Assembly (NCBI RefSeq): GCF_014203535.1
Contig: NZ_JACHJI010000001.1
Span: 558,001-622,000 of the forward strand
Reading direction: 5' to 3'
Source: Streptomyces griseomycini
GTDB taxonomy: Bacteria; Actinomycetota; Actinomycetes; Streptomycetales; Streptomycetaceae
Length of the DNA: 64,000 nt
Shown: positions 17,020 to 25,061 of the stretch, one piece after another
Layout: the number at the start of each line of letters is the position of its first letter
How positions within the stretch are numbered: the first letter of the stretch is position 1
Notes under the pieces: model-generated
Database searches by the model: none
The model's input: the letters and a program-made list of their open reading frames with translations, nothing else
What the model was told of the DNA's origin: nothing
Made by a program: the position numbers and the translations under genes

Positions 17020-17911
17020 GCCGTGCCGACCATGCTACCCGGCGCGGGCGGGGCTCCGGCGCGGCGGCCGTGGCGAGGACCGAGCCGGTCAGGATCAGGG
17101 CGAAGGCGGCCAGCACCGTCCCGGTCAGGCGCTCGTCCAGGAGGACGGCCCCCGCCGCCACCGCGACCGCCGGGTTGACGTACGTGATCACCGACGCGCG
17201 GGTCGGGCCGACCTCCTTGATCAGTTCCAGGAAGGCCACGAAGGCGATCGCCGTGCAGACGACGCCGAGGACGGCCAGGGCGGCCAGCGTCCCGGTCGCC
17301 GGGAGGCCCGCCGGGCGGGTCGCGATCGCCGCGGGGGCGTAGACCAGGGCGGCCAGGGCCAGGCAGGGCGTGATGAGGTGCAGGGTCGGGACGTCCTGGA
17401 GGTGGCGGCCGGCGATCAGGGGGGCCGTGGCGTAGCCGACGGCCGTCAGCAGGACCTCCGCCAGGGAGAGGGCGTTGCCGCCGGTCAGGTGGGGGACGGT
17501 GAGGACGCCGACGCCGCCGAGGCCCAGCGCGAGGCCCGTGATCCGGCGGGTGCCCAGTGACTCGGCCGCGCCGAAGAAGCGGGACAGCAGGACGGCGATG
17601 ATCGGCACGCCCGCGATCAGCAGGCCCGCCGTGGAGCTGGACAGGTGGCGCTCGGCGTCGGTCAGGGTGTACCAGGGGCCGACGATCTCGATGACCGCGA
17701 ACGCCAGCATCGGCTTCCAGTGCCCGCGCACGTTCCGGGCCAGGCCCGGTTGGCGCAGGGCGAAGGGGAGCAGGAGGGCGGCGCCCAGCGCGCACCGCGC
17801 GAACACCACCGCCGACGGGGACAGCTCGTCCACCGCCACCTTGATCAGCAGATAGGGGACGCCCCAGACGACTCCCATCAGGGAGAACAGGAACCAGCCG
17901 CGTGCAGTCAT
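16982..17911 (-). CDS. EamA/DMT-superfamily transporter
   Basis: A 309-residue inner-membrane protein with ten helices in two EamA repeats; the motif GVVWGVPYLLIKVA opens the first and ITYVNPAVAVAAGAVLLDERLTG lies in the second. Members export metabolites or amino acids. The ATG at 17911 has no evident ribosome site. The C-terminal ARQTSRADGRVESP is encoded by sequence that is also the 5' end of rnpB on the same strand, so the rnpB promoter must lie within this coding region. It is 19 bp downstream of the AraC gene. Confidence 0.88.
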   Translation of the reverse strand: MTARGWFLFSLMGVVWGVPYLLIKVAVDELSPSAVVFARCALGAALLLPFALRQPGLARNVRGHWKPMLAFAVIEIVGPWYTLTDAERHLSSSTAGLLIAGVPIIAVLLSRFFGAAESLGTRRITGLALGLGGVGVLTVPHLTGGNALSLAEVLLTAVGYATAPLIAGRHLQDVPTLHLITPCLALAALVYAPAAIATRPAGLPATGTLAALAVLGVVCTAIAFVAFLELIKEVGPTRASVITYVNPAVAVAAGAVLLDERLTGTVLAAFALILTGSVLATAAAPEPRPRRVAWSARQTSRADGRVESP

Positions 17912-17930
17912 GCGGTGAGTGTCGGCCCGG

Positions 17931-18764
17931 TCAGCGGGCGCCGTCTTGAACGCTGTTGCGGTACGCCGCCGGGGTCACCCCGAGGACGCGGCGGAACCAG
18001 CGGGTGAGGTGGGCCTGGTCGGCGAAGCCGACGAGGCCGGCCACCTCGGCGGGGCGCAGCCCGGCCTCCAGCAGGGCGCGGGCCCGGGTCACCCGGTACT
18101 GGGCGAGCCAGGCGTACGGCGGCACGCCCATCGTCGTGCGGAAGGCGCGCAGCAGCTGGTAGCGGGACAGGCCCAGGTCGGCGGCGAGGGCGGCGAGGGA
18201 GGGCGGGGCGAGCAGTTCGTCGGCGAGGCGGTCGCGGACGGCGAGGGCGATGCGCCCGGCGCCGGGGACGGTGTCGTCGCTCGCGCGGGACGTGGAGTGG
18301 CGGCGGGCGAGGGCGGTGAGCAGCCAGGGCAGGCGGGACTCCGCCTCCAGGGGGTCGGGGCGGGCGCTGAGGTCGGTGTGGGCGCGGCGCAGGGCGCCGG
18401 CCAGCTCGGGGTCGTCGAGGACGGGCTCGCGGAAGTGCGGGAGGCCGCCGCCGAGGGTGCCGTCGGTGAGGAGGACGGGGGCGGCGTAGAGGGCGCGGTA
18501 GGAGTAGCCCTCGGGGGCGGCGGGGCCGCCGGTGTGCATCTCGCCGGGTTCGAGGACGACGATCGAGCCGGGGCCGGACACGATGCGCCCGCCGCGGTAG
18601 GCGATGGCCTCCAGGCCGCCGACGGTGACGCCGACCGTGAACTCGTCGTGGGCGTGGGGGGCGTACTCGTGCCGGTCGAAGCGGGCGGTGAGCAGGTCGA
18701 GCGGGGGCCCGCAGCGGCCCAGCCGCGCCCTGGTCCAGCGGGCCTGCTCCCGTCCGTTCGTCAC
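17931..18764 (-). CDS. AraC-family transcriptional regulator
   Basis: A 277-residue regulator. The N-terminal cupin-like AraC domain contains YAPHAHDEFTVGV and PGEMHTGGPA. The C-terminal double helix-turn-helix runs from LAALAADLGLSRYQLLRAFR to VAGLVGFADQAHLTRWFRRVLGVTPAAYR. It starts at GTG 18764 with GGCGAGG upstream. It is followed closely by the EamA transporter gene on the same strand. AraC/EamA pairs are often effector-responsive export modules, so it likely controls that transporter. Confidence 0.9.
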   Translation of the reverse strand: MTNGREQARWTRARLGRCGPPLDLLTARFDRHEYAPHAHDEFTVGVTVGGLEAIAYRGGRIVSGPGSIVVLEPGEMHTGGPAAPEGYSYRALYAAPVLLTDGTLGGGLPHFREPVLDDPELAGALRRAHTDLSARPDPLEAESRLPWLLTALARRHSTSRASDDTVPGAGRIALAVRDRLADELLAPPSLAALAADLGLSRYQLLRAFRTTMGVPPYAWLAQYRVTRARALLEAGLRPAEVAGLVGFADQAHLTRWFRRVLGVTPAAYRNSVQDGAR

Positions 18765-18786
18765 CTCGCCCCCCGCCTACAGGAGA

Positions 18787-19081
18787 TCAGAGGAAGTCGG
18801 CGGTGTCCAGGTTGAATCCGAAGGGGGCGGGGAGGGTGATCGGTTTGCCGAAGGGGCGGGTGCACTGCTCGCGGTACTCGTCCTTCTCCGGGTCGCTGAA
18901 CAGCGTGATCGAAGAGGCTTCGCGGTCGACGAGGAGGTAGAGGGGGATGCCTCCGCGAGCGTAGCAGCGGCGCTTGGCCTCACGGTCCGCCTGGGGCTTG
19001 CTGGATGTCACCTCCACCACCATGGCGACGCCGTCGCAGGACATCCGCCTGTGAGAGCGGCTCATGGGCCATGGCAGTCAT
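18787..19081 (-). pseudogene. Uma2 (DUF820) nuclease-like gene with an internal deletion
   Basis: The 5' end is intact: GGAGG, then ATG 19081 and MTAMAHEPLSQADVL, the usual N-terminus. The 3' end, in a different frame, reads AMVVEVTSSKPQADREAKRRCYARGGIPLYLLVD to the stop, the C-terminal half with the catalytic Asp/Glu-X-Ser/Lys region. About 90-100 central residues are missing and the frame changes at the junction near 19035. The product cannot be functional unless the C-terminal part is translated on its own from an internal ATG at 19065. Confidence 0.75.
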
Positions 19082-19207
19082 GTCACGCCCCTCCTTCTGT
19101 CGCCCGCCGGACTCGGACATCGGATGATCACCTGTCCGTGAGATCGGGAACCGTTCCCTCGATCGTGGCACAGCATCGCGACCGCCGTCAGGCGGCGCGG
19201 CACGCGC

Positions 19208-19238
19208 TTGACCCTGTCGCGACGTCAAGGTCTCTACT
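19208..19238 (+). promoter_or_regulatory. MerR-type promoter with 19-bp spacer
   Basis: TTGACC (19208-19213) and TCTACT (19233-19238) are separated by 19 bp, the over-long spacer typical of promoters activated by MerR proteins. The spacer contains an imperfect palindrome centred on GTCGCGAC. The start ATG lies 6 nt after the -10 box, so the message would be leaderless. Autoregulation by the MerR protein is likely. Confidence 0.6.
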
Positions 19239-19244
19239 GGTCCC

Positions 19245-20000
19245 ATGCGGATCGGAGAACTCGCCGCCGTCGTCGGCGTCACCACGCGGACCGTGCGGCA
19301 CTACCACCACCTGGGGCTGCTGCCGGAACCGGAGCGGCGGGCCAACGGCTACCGGGACTACACCCTGCGGCACGCCGTCGTCCTCGCGCGGATCAGGCGG
19401 CTGACCGAGCTGGGGCTGGGGCTCGCCGAGGTGCGGGACGTGCTCGCGGACGACGCCGGGAAGGACCTCGTCGAGGTGCTGACGGAGCTGGACGAGGACC
19501 TGGCGCGGCAGGAGGAGGCGATCCGGGACCGGCGGGCACGGCTGCGGACCCTGCTGGAGACGGAGGGCGGGCCGACCGCCGAGGGGCCGGTCTCGCCGGA
19601 GCTGGCCGCGCTGTTCCGGGACGTGGGGCACGTGCCGGACTCCCCCATGGCCGCCAAGGACCGGGAGGTGCTCGCGCTCATCGAGACGGCGGCGCCGCCG
19701 GAGGAGCGGGAGCGGCTGATGGGTCTGCTCGGCGGGGCCGTGGGCGCGCCGGGCGGGGCGGAGCGGGCGCTGGAGGTGTACGGACTGCTCGACGCGCTCG
19801 CCGACGCCGCCCCGGACGACCCGCGGGTGGACGAGGCGGCCCGGGCCCTCGCCGCGTGCGTACCCGCCGGGCTGGTCCCGGAGGGGGCCGGTGTCGACGA
19901 GGGCCACGGCTTCCTGCGGGCCCTCTACGCCGACCTCGCCCCGGCCCAGGCGGAGGTGATCCGCCGGGCGCTGCGGAGCGTCGCGGAGGGGCGGTCGTGA
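19245..20000 (+). CDS. MerR-family transcriptional regulator
   Basis: A 251-residue regulator. The winged helix is at the N-terminus (MRIGELAAVVGVTTRTVRHY, then HHLGLLPEPERRANGYRDY), followed by the dimerisation coiled coil (residues 85-110). The C-terminal 140 residues form a TipAS-like alpha-helical domain of unknown ligand. There is no ribosome site and the promoter places the transcript start at the ATG. The stop overlaps the next gene as GTGA, so the membrane protein downstream is probably its partner or target. Confidence 0.88.
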   Translation: MRIGELAAVVGVTTRTVRHYHHLGLLPEPERRANGYRDYTLRHAVVLARIRRLTELGLGLAEVRDVLADDAGKDLVEVLTELDEDLARQEEAIRDRRARLRTLLETEGGPTAEGPVSPELAALFRDVGHVPDSPMAAKDREVLALIETAAPPEERERLMGLLGGAVGAPGGAERALEVYGLLDALADAAPDDPRVDEAARALAACVPAGLVPEGAGVDEGHGFLRALYADLAPAQAEVIRRALRSVAEGRS

Positions 20001-20068
20001 AGGGAGAGGCGCCCATGAGCGGAGGGGCGGTCGTGAAGGGAGAGGCGGCCATGAGGGGAGGGGTGGTC
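19984..20068 (+). repeat. 36-bp tandem duplication of a ribosome site and start
   Basis: Units at 19997-20032 and 20033-20068 are about 90% identical, and a partial copy (CGGAGGGGCGGTC) precedes them inside the MerR gene. Each unit holds two purine-rich ribosome sites, a GTG and an ATG in one frame, so five in-frame start codons occur in 75 bp. Confidence 0.8.
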
Positions 20069-20683
20069 ATGAGGGGCGTGCGCACCGGCTGGGTCCTCGC
20101 CCGGCACGAGCTGCGGCTGATGGCGTGCCTCGGGCTGTGGGTGGCGCGGCGCACCGACGGGGTCCGCGACGGGGCGGCGTTCGGGTACGCGCGCGGACAG
20201 GCGGCCCTGATGTTCGGGTTCGCGTTCGTGTGCGTGGTCGAGACGGTGGCGATGTCCGTGCTGCTGGGCGACTGGCCGGCCGTGCACGCGGTGGTGCTGT
20301 TCCTGGACGTGTACACCGTCGTCTTCGTCGTCGCCCTGCACGCCGCGTCCGTCGTGCGCCCACACGTCCTGGACGGCGGTGCGTTGCGGGTCCGTCGGGC
20401 CGTCCACGTCGACCTGCGGATACCGCTGGAGCGGATCGCCTCCGTCCGGCGTGAGCTGCGCATGACCCACGAGAGGGCCGACGGCGAGCTCGACGTCGCC
20501 GTCGGCTCGCAGACGACCGTCACGCTCGAGCTCACCGAACCGGTCACGCACGTCACCTTCCTCGGCCGCCGCCACGAGGTCCGCGTGGTCCGCCTCCACG
20601 CGGACGACGCCGACGGGCTCGTGCGCGCCCTGGCCGGGAGCGCGCACCCCCCTCAGGACCGCTGCAAGCCCTCTCTCCGGTGA
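19997..20683 (+). CDS. Membrane protein with a C-terminal beta-rich domain
   Basis: Up to 228 residues; starts at GTG 19997, ATG 20015, GTG 20033, ATG 20051 or ATG 20069 are all in frame. Two helices (ALMFGFAFVCVVETVAMSVLL and AVVLFLDVYTVVFVVALHAA) precede a PH-like cytoplasmic domain, from HVLDGGALRVRRAVHVDLRI to RVVRLHADDADGLVRAL. No named family is certain. It is coupled to the MerR gene by a 4-nt overlap and may be the membrane target of that regulator. The extra N-terminal residues repeat as VKGEAxMxGGxV. Confidence 0.72.
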   Translation: MKGEAPMSGGAVVKGEAAMRGGVVMRGVRTGWVLARHELRLMACLGLWVARRTDGVRDGAAFGYARGQAALMFGFAFVCVVETVAMSVLLGDWPAVHAVVLFLDVYTVVFVVALHAASVVRPHVLDGGALRVRRAVHVDLRIPLERIASVRRELRMTHERADGELDVAVGSQTTVTLELTEPVTHVTFLGRRHEVRVVRLHADDADGLVRALAGSAHPPQDRCKPSLR

Positions 20684-20721
20684 TAACGTCTCACCGGACG
20701 ACGACCGGAGGGACACGGCAC

Positions 20722-21399
20722 GTGGTGGCCAAGGACGGGCAGACGCCCCGCGAGCGGTACCGGGCCCAGGTGCGCGCGGAGATCAAGGAGCACGCCTGGG
20801 AGCAGATCGCCGCCTCGGGGGCGCCGGGGATGTCCCTGAACGCCATCGCCAAGCGGATGGGCATGAGCGGGCCCGCGCTCTACCGGTACTTCGCCGGCCG
20901 CGACGAGCTGATCACCGAGCTGATCCGGGACGCCTACGGCAGCCTCGCCGACGCCTTCCGCGCCGCCGCCGCGTCCGGCGCGGACCTGCGCGGACTGGGA
21001 AGCGCCCTGCGCGCGTGGGCGCTCGCCGACCCCCAGCGCTACTTCCTCGTCTACGGCACCCCCGTCCCCGGCTACCACGCCCCCGACGACGTCACCGCGA
21101 TCGCGCGCGAGATCATGACGACGCTCCTCGACGCCGCCCGGCCCGCCGAGGGCCCCACGGACGGTCCCGCGGAGGGCCCCGACGGGGCCGACCCCCTCGA
21201 GTCCCACCTCGCGCAGCACCGCCAGTGGGCGGCCGGCCACCCCGCGGACCCGGCCGCCCTGCGTCGCGCCCTGTCCTTCTGGGCGCGCCTGCACGGCGTG
21301 CTGTCCCTGGAACTGGCGGGCCACTTCACGGGGATGGGGTTCGACCCGGCCGTGCTCTACGACGCCGAACTGGACCGACTGGCACACGCCGTACCCTGA
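20722..21399 (+). CDS. TetR-family transcriptional regulator
   Basis: A 225-residue repressor. The N-terminal helix-turn-helix is ISASGAPGMSLNAIAKRMGMSGPALYRYFAGRDEL-like (residues 35-70), followed by a C-terminal TetR_C_13-type ligand domain (WALADPQRYFLVYGTPVPGY). The start is GTG 20722 with GGAGGG 9 nt upstream; a GTG at 20680 overlaps the previous stop and is also possible. It is the third regulator within 3 kb. Targets are not evident. Confidence 0.87.
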   Translation: MVAKDGQTPRERYRAQVRAEIKEHAWEQIAASGAPGMSLNAIAKRMGMSGPALYRYFAGRDELITELIRDAYGSLADAFRAAAASGADLRGLGSALRAWALADPQRYFLVYGTPVPGYHAPDDVTAIAREIMTTLLDAARPAEGPTDGPAEGPDGADPLESHLAQHRQWAAGHPADPAALRRALSFWARLHGVLSLELAGHFTGMGFDPAVLYDAELDRLAHAVP

Positions 21400-21425
21400 C
21401 CCGGAGCTCTACCGAAGGAGTACGT

Positions 21426-22208
21426 GTGCTTGTCCTGCTGCCGCCGTCCGAAGGCAAGGCCGCTTCCGGCCGCGGTGCCGCGCTGGAACTCGAGTCGTTG
21501 TCGCTGCCCGGGCTGACCGCCGCCCGGGAGGCCGTTCTCACCGAGCTGGTGGACCTGTGCGCCGGCGACGAGGACAAGGCGCGCGAGGTGCTCGGGCTGA
21601 GCGAGGGACTGCGGGGCGAGGTCGCGAAGAACGCGGAGCTGCGGACGGCCGGCGCGCGGCCCGCCGGGGAGGTCTACACCGGGGTGCTGTACGACGCCCT
21701 GGGCCTGGCCTCCCTCGGCGCGGCGGCGGAGCGGCGGGCCGCGTCGTCCCTGCTGGTCTTCTCCGGGCTGTGGGGCGCCGTCCGGATCACCGACCGGATC
21801 CCCTCCTACCGCTGCTCGATGGGCGTGAAGCTGCCCGGGCTCGGCGCGCTGAGCGCGCACTGGCGCGCGGCGACGGCCTCCGTGCTGCCCGAGGCGGCCG
21901 GCGACGGGCTGGTGCTGGACCTGCGGTCGGCGGCGTACGCGGCGGCCTGGAAGCCGAAGGGCGAGGTGGCGGCGCGGACGGCGACCGTGCGGGTGCTGCA
22001 CGCGCCGACGCGGAAGGTGGTCAGCCACTTCAACAAGGCGACCAAGGGGCGGATCGTGCGGAGCCTGCTGACCGCCGGGGCCGCCCCGGAGGATCCCGCC
22101 GGGCTGGTGGAGGCGCTGCGGGACCTCGGGTACGAGGTGGAGGCGGCGGCACCGGTCAGGGCGGGGACGGCCTGGTCGTTGGACGTGCTGGTGGACGAGG
22201 TGCACTGA
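21426..22208 (+). CDS. yaaA: YaaA-family peroxide stress protein
   Basis: A 260-residue DUF328 protein. The motif LLPPSEGK is at the N-terminus, VFSGLWGAVRITDRIPSYRC is central and VSHFNKATKGRIVRSLL is near the C-terminus. In E. coli YaaA limits intracellular iron during peroxide stress and binds DNA. AAGGAG lies 5 nt before the GTG start. It follows the TetR gene by 26 bp on the same strand, so that regulator may influence it. The length matches the family. Confidence 0.9.
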   Translation: MLVLLPPSEGKAASGRGAALELESLSLPGLTAAREAVLTELVDLCAGDEDKAREVLGLSEGLRGEVAKNAELRTAGARPAGEVYTGVLYDALGLASLGAAAERRAASSLLVFSGLWGAVRITDRIPSYRCSMGVKLPGLGALSAHWRAATASVLPEAAGDGLVLDLRSAAYAAAWKPKGEVAARTATVRVLHAPTRKVVSHFNKATKGRIVRSLLTAGAAPEDPAGLVEALRDLGYEVEAAAPVRAGTAWSLDVLVDEVH

Positions 22209-22285
22209 ACACCTCACCCGCACCTTCGTTGCAGCATGCGCAATGTGCTTTGCACAGGGCGCTTCGATGCGGGCAGGATGACGCC

Positions 22286-22951
22286 ATGAGCTCTCCCCTG
22301 CCCTCCTCCGCCTCCCTCCCCTCCTCCGTCCTCGACCTCGCCCCCGTCGTGCCCGTCGTCGTCCTCGAGGACGCCGCCGACGCCGTACCGCTGGCGCGTG
22401 CGCTGGTGGCCGGCGGGCTGCCCGCGATCGAGGTGACCCTGCGGACGCCCGCCGCGCTCGACGCGATCCGGGCGATCGCCGGTGCGGTGCCGGAGGCCGT
22501 GGTCGGGGCCGGGACGGTGATCACGCCGGGGCAGGTGGACGAGGCGGTGGGCGCCGGGGCGCGGTTCCTGGTCAGCCCGGGGTGGACGGACGCCCTGCTG
22601 GAGGCGATGCGGGCGTCCGGGGTGCCGTTCCTGCCGGGGGTGTCCACTGCTTCCGAAGTGGTGGCGCTCCTTGAGCGCGGGGTGCGGGAGATGAAGTTCT
22701 TCCCGGCGCAGGCCGCGGGCGGGACGGCGTACCTGAGGTCGCTCGCCGGGCCGCTCCCCCGGGCCCGCTTCTGCCCGACCGGGGGGATCGGGGCGGAGTC
22801 AGCGCCGGACTACCTCGCGCTGCCCAACGTCGGGTGCGTGGGCGGGAGCTGGATGCTCCCGGCGGACGCGGTGGCGGCCCGGGACTGGGACCGGATCGAG
22901 CGGCTGGCCCGCGCGGCGGCGGGGCTCAGCGCAGGTGCGAGGTGTCGTTGA
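22286..22951 (+). CDS. eda: 2-keto-3-deoxy-6-phosphogluconate aldolase
   Basis: A 221-residue class I aldolase that splits KDPG (and often 4-hydroxy-2-oxoglutarate) to pyruvate and an aldehyde. Motifs are IEVTLRTPAAL with the catalytic Glu, GAGTVITPGQVDEAV, and MKFFPAQAAGG with the Schiff-base Lys, and FCPTGGIG binds phosphate. The first 20 residues are Ser/Pro-rich and not conserved. The 3' end overlaps the converging RNase H gene by 26 bp. No Entner-Doudoroff dehydratase gene is adjacent. Confidence 0.92.
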   Translation: MSSPLPSSASLPSSVLDLAPVVPVVVLEDAADAVPLARALVAGGLPAIEVTLRTPAALDAIRAIAGAVPEAVVGAGTVITPGQVDEAVGAGARFLVSPGWTDALLEAMRASGVPFLPGVSTASEVVALLERGVREMKFFPAQAAGGTAYLRSLAGPLPRARFCPTGGIGAESAPDYLALPNVGCVGGSWMLPADAVAARDWDRIERLARAAAGLSAGARCR

Positions 22952-24305
22952 ACAGGCGGACGCTGGCGTTGCCGTCGGCGTAGTACGCCACCGCCGAGAG
23001 CGAGGCCGCCGACAGTTCCATGCGGAACAGGGCCTCGGGCGGGGCGCCCAGGGCGAGGCGTATCAGCGTCTTGATCGGCGTCACGTGGGTGACGAGCAGG
23101 ACCGTGCGGCCCGCGTACGCCGCGCTCAGCTTGTCCCGGGCGGCGGCGACCCGGGTGGCGGTGGCCGCGAAGCTCTCGCCGCCGCCGGTGGGTTCGGCGT
23201 CCGGGGAGGACAGCCAGGCGTTCAGGTCGTCGGGGTGGCGTTCGCGGACCTCGGCGAAGGTGAGGCCCTCCCAGGCGCCGAAGTCGGTCTCGCGCAGCCC
23301 CTCGTCCACGGTCACCTCGAGGCCGAGGCGGGCGGCGACGATGCCGGCGGTCTCGCGGGTGCGGGCGAGGGGGGAGGCGACGATCGCCTGGACGGTGCCG
23401 CGCCGGGCCAGGGCGGCGGCGACCTTCTCGGCCTGTTCCCGGCCGACGCCGGAGAGGGAGGGGTCGCTGCCCCCGCTGCCCGAGAAGCGCTTCTGCGGGG
23501 TCAGCGGGGTCTCGCCGTGCCGGAGCAGGACGAAGGTGGCGGGCGGCCCCATGTCGGCGGGCGCCCACCCGGAGCTGGGCGTGGCCACGGTGCGTGCGGC
23601 ACGGACGTCGGCGTCGGTCCTGTCGGCCTCGGCACCGGGAGCCGGCGGGGACGCCTGTGCGCCCGGCACCGCCGCCCGGCCCGCCCGCTCGTCCGTCCGG
23701 GCCGTCCCGGCCGCGGGCTCCGCCGCGCCGGTGCGGACGGAGCCGGCGGGAGCCGGGGGACCGGCGGAAGCCGGGGCCGACGCGGCGCGGACCCGTGCCG
23801 CGCCCGCGGCCGCGTCCCCGGGCGGGCCCGACGGCCCGGGCGCCGCGGGCCGCGCGTCCGGCGTGTCCGGCGAGGCCGACGCCTGCCACCGTTCCCCCCG
23901 CTCGCCGGCGTCCATCGCCTCGTTGGCCAGACGGTCGGCGTGCTTGTTCCGCTCGCGGGGGATCCACTCGTAGGTCACCCGCTCCGGCGGGAAGACCCGC
24001 GCGGCCTGGGCGGCGAGCGGCTTCATGCCGGGGTGCTTGATCTTCCAGCGGCCGGTCATCTGCTCGACGACGAGCTTGGAGTCCATCCGGACGTGGACCG
24101 CGGCCTCGGGGTCCAGTTCGCGGGCGGCGCGCAGGCCGGCCAGCAGTCCCTGGTACTCGGCGACGTTGTTGGTGGCGACGCCGATGTACTCGGCCGTCTC
24201 CCTCAGGGTCTCCCCCGTCGCCGCGTCGCTCACCACGGCCCCGTAGCCCGCGGGCCCCGGGTTGCCCCGTGACCCGCCGTCCGCCTCGACGATGAACTCC
24301 CGCAC
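22926..24305 (-). CDS. Bifunctional RNase HI / histidine acid phosphatase
   Basis: A 459-residue two-domain protein. Residues 1-135 are RNase HI (DGGSRGNPG, NVAEYQGL, MDSKLVVEQM and ADRLANEAMD carry the acidic catalytic residues), which removes RNA from RNA/DNA hybrids. Residues 140-230 are an Ala/Pro linker. Residues 235-459 are a phosphoglycerate-mutase-like phosphatase (LLRHGET, SPLARTRETA, HVTP). This fusion is characteristic of actinobacteria, where the C-terminal half can act as alpha-ribazole phosphatase (CobC). It is 12 bp downstream of the zinc-ribbon gene. Confidence 0.95.
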   Translation of the reverse strand: MREFIVEADGGSRGNPGPAGYGAVVSDAATGETLRETAEYIGVATNNVAEYQGLLAGLRAARELDPEAAVHVRMDSKLVVEQMTGRWKIKHPGMKPLAAQAARVFPPERVTYEWIPRERNKHADRLANEAMDAGERGERWQASASPDTPDARPAAPGPSGPPGDAAAGAARVRAASAPASAGPPAPAGSVRTGAAEPAAGTARTDERAGRAAVPGAQASPPAPGAEADRTDADVRAARTVATPSSGWAPADMGPPATFVLLRHGETPLTPQKRFSGSGGSDPSLSGVGREQAEKVAAALARRGTVQAIVASPLARTRETAGIVAARLGLEVTVDEGLRETDFGAWEGLTFAEVRERHPDDLNAWLSSPDAEPTGGGESFAATATRVAAARDKLSAAYAGRTVLLVTHVTPIKTLIRLALGAPPEALFRMELSAASLSAVAYYADGNASVRLFNDTSHLR

Positions 24306-24317
24306 CGCTGGACGCCC

Positions 24318-25061
24318 TTACAGACCCGACTCGGGGGTGCGCACCAGGATGCGGCGGCAGTTCTCGCAGCGCACCACCGTGTCGGGCGCGGCCCGGCGGA
24401 TCTCGTTCAGCTCGGTGATGGCGAGCTCCTGGCGGCAGCCCTGGCAGGTGCGGGCGTACAGCTTCGCCGCGCCGATGCCGCCCTGCTGCCCGCGCAGCTT
24501 GTCGTACAGCTTGAGCAGGTCGGCGGGCACGGAGGCGGCGACGACCTCGCGCTCCTTGGTGACCGAGGCGACCTCGCCGTCGATCTCCTCGAGGGCCGCG
24601 TCCCGGCGCGCGGTGGCGTCGTCGATCTTCGACTGGACGGAGGCGACGCGGTCGGTCAGTTCGGCGACCCGCTCCTGCGCGGACTCGCGGCGCTCCATGA
24701 CCTCCAGGACGACGTCCTCGAGGTCGCCCTGCCGCTTGGCGAGGGAGACGATCTCGTGCTGGAGGTTCTCCAGGTCCTTGGGCGAGGAGACGGCACCGGA
24801 GTCGAGGCGCTTCTGGTCGCGGGCGGCGCGCTGGCGCACCTGGTCCACGTCCTGTTCGGCCTTGGTCTGCTCGCGGGCGCAGTCGCTCTCCTCGGTCTGC
24901 GCGGCGACGAGCAGGTCGCGCAGCTGGGTGTGGTCCTTCGTCAGCGACTCGATCTCGGCGTGCTCGGGGAGCGACTTCCGCTTGTGCGCGAGCTGCTGGA
25001 GGCGGACGTCGAGGTCCTGGACGTCGAGGAGTCGGATCTGGTCGGCGGGCGCGGCGTTCAG
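24318..25061 (-). CDS. C4-type zinc-ribbon/coiled-coil protein (DUF164-like)
   Basis: A 247-residue protein. A long coiled coil (about residues 15-190, starting DVRLQQLAHKRKSLPEH) is followed by a zinc ribbon with CQGC and CENC. The family always neighbours NIF3 and RNase H genes in actinobacteria, as here; its role is unknown and nucleic-acid binding is plausible. The conserved N-terminus NAAPADQIRLLDVQ is preceded only by CTG 25061, which overlaps the NIF3 stop as CTGA with GGAG 7 nt upstream. The start is therefore probably CTG. Confidence 0.88.
   Translation of the reverse strand: MNAAPADQIRLLDVQDLDVRLQQLAHKRKSLPEHAEIESLTKDHTQLRDLLVAAQTEESDCAREQTKAEQDVDQVRQRAARDQKRLDSGAVSSPKDLENLQHEIVSLAKRQGDLEDVVLEVMERRESAQERVAELTDRVASVQSKIDDATARRDAALEEIDGEVASVTKEREVVAASVPADLLKLYDKLRGQQGGIGAAKLYARTCQGCRQELAITELNEIRRAAPDTVVRCENCRRILVRTPESGL

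Noticed and set aside
22229..22257. Short inverted repeats TTGC...GCAA upstream of the KDPG aldolase gene
   Set aside because: Arms of only 4 bp with a second partial copy; too weak to call an operator.
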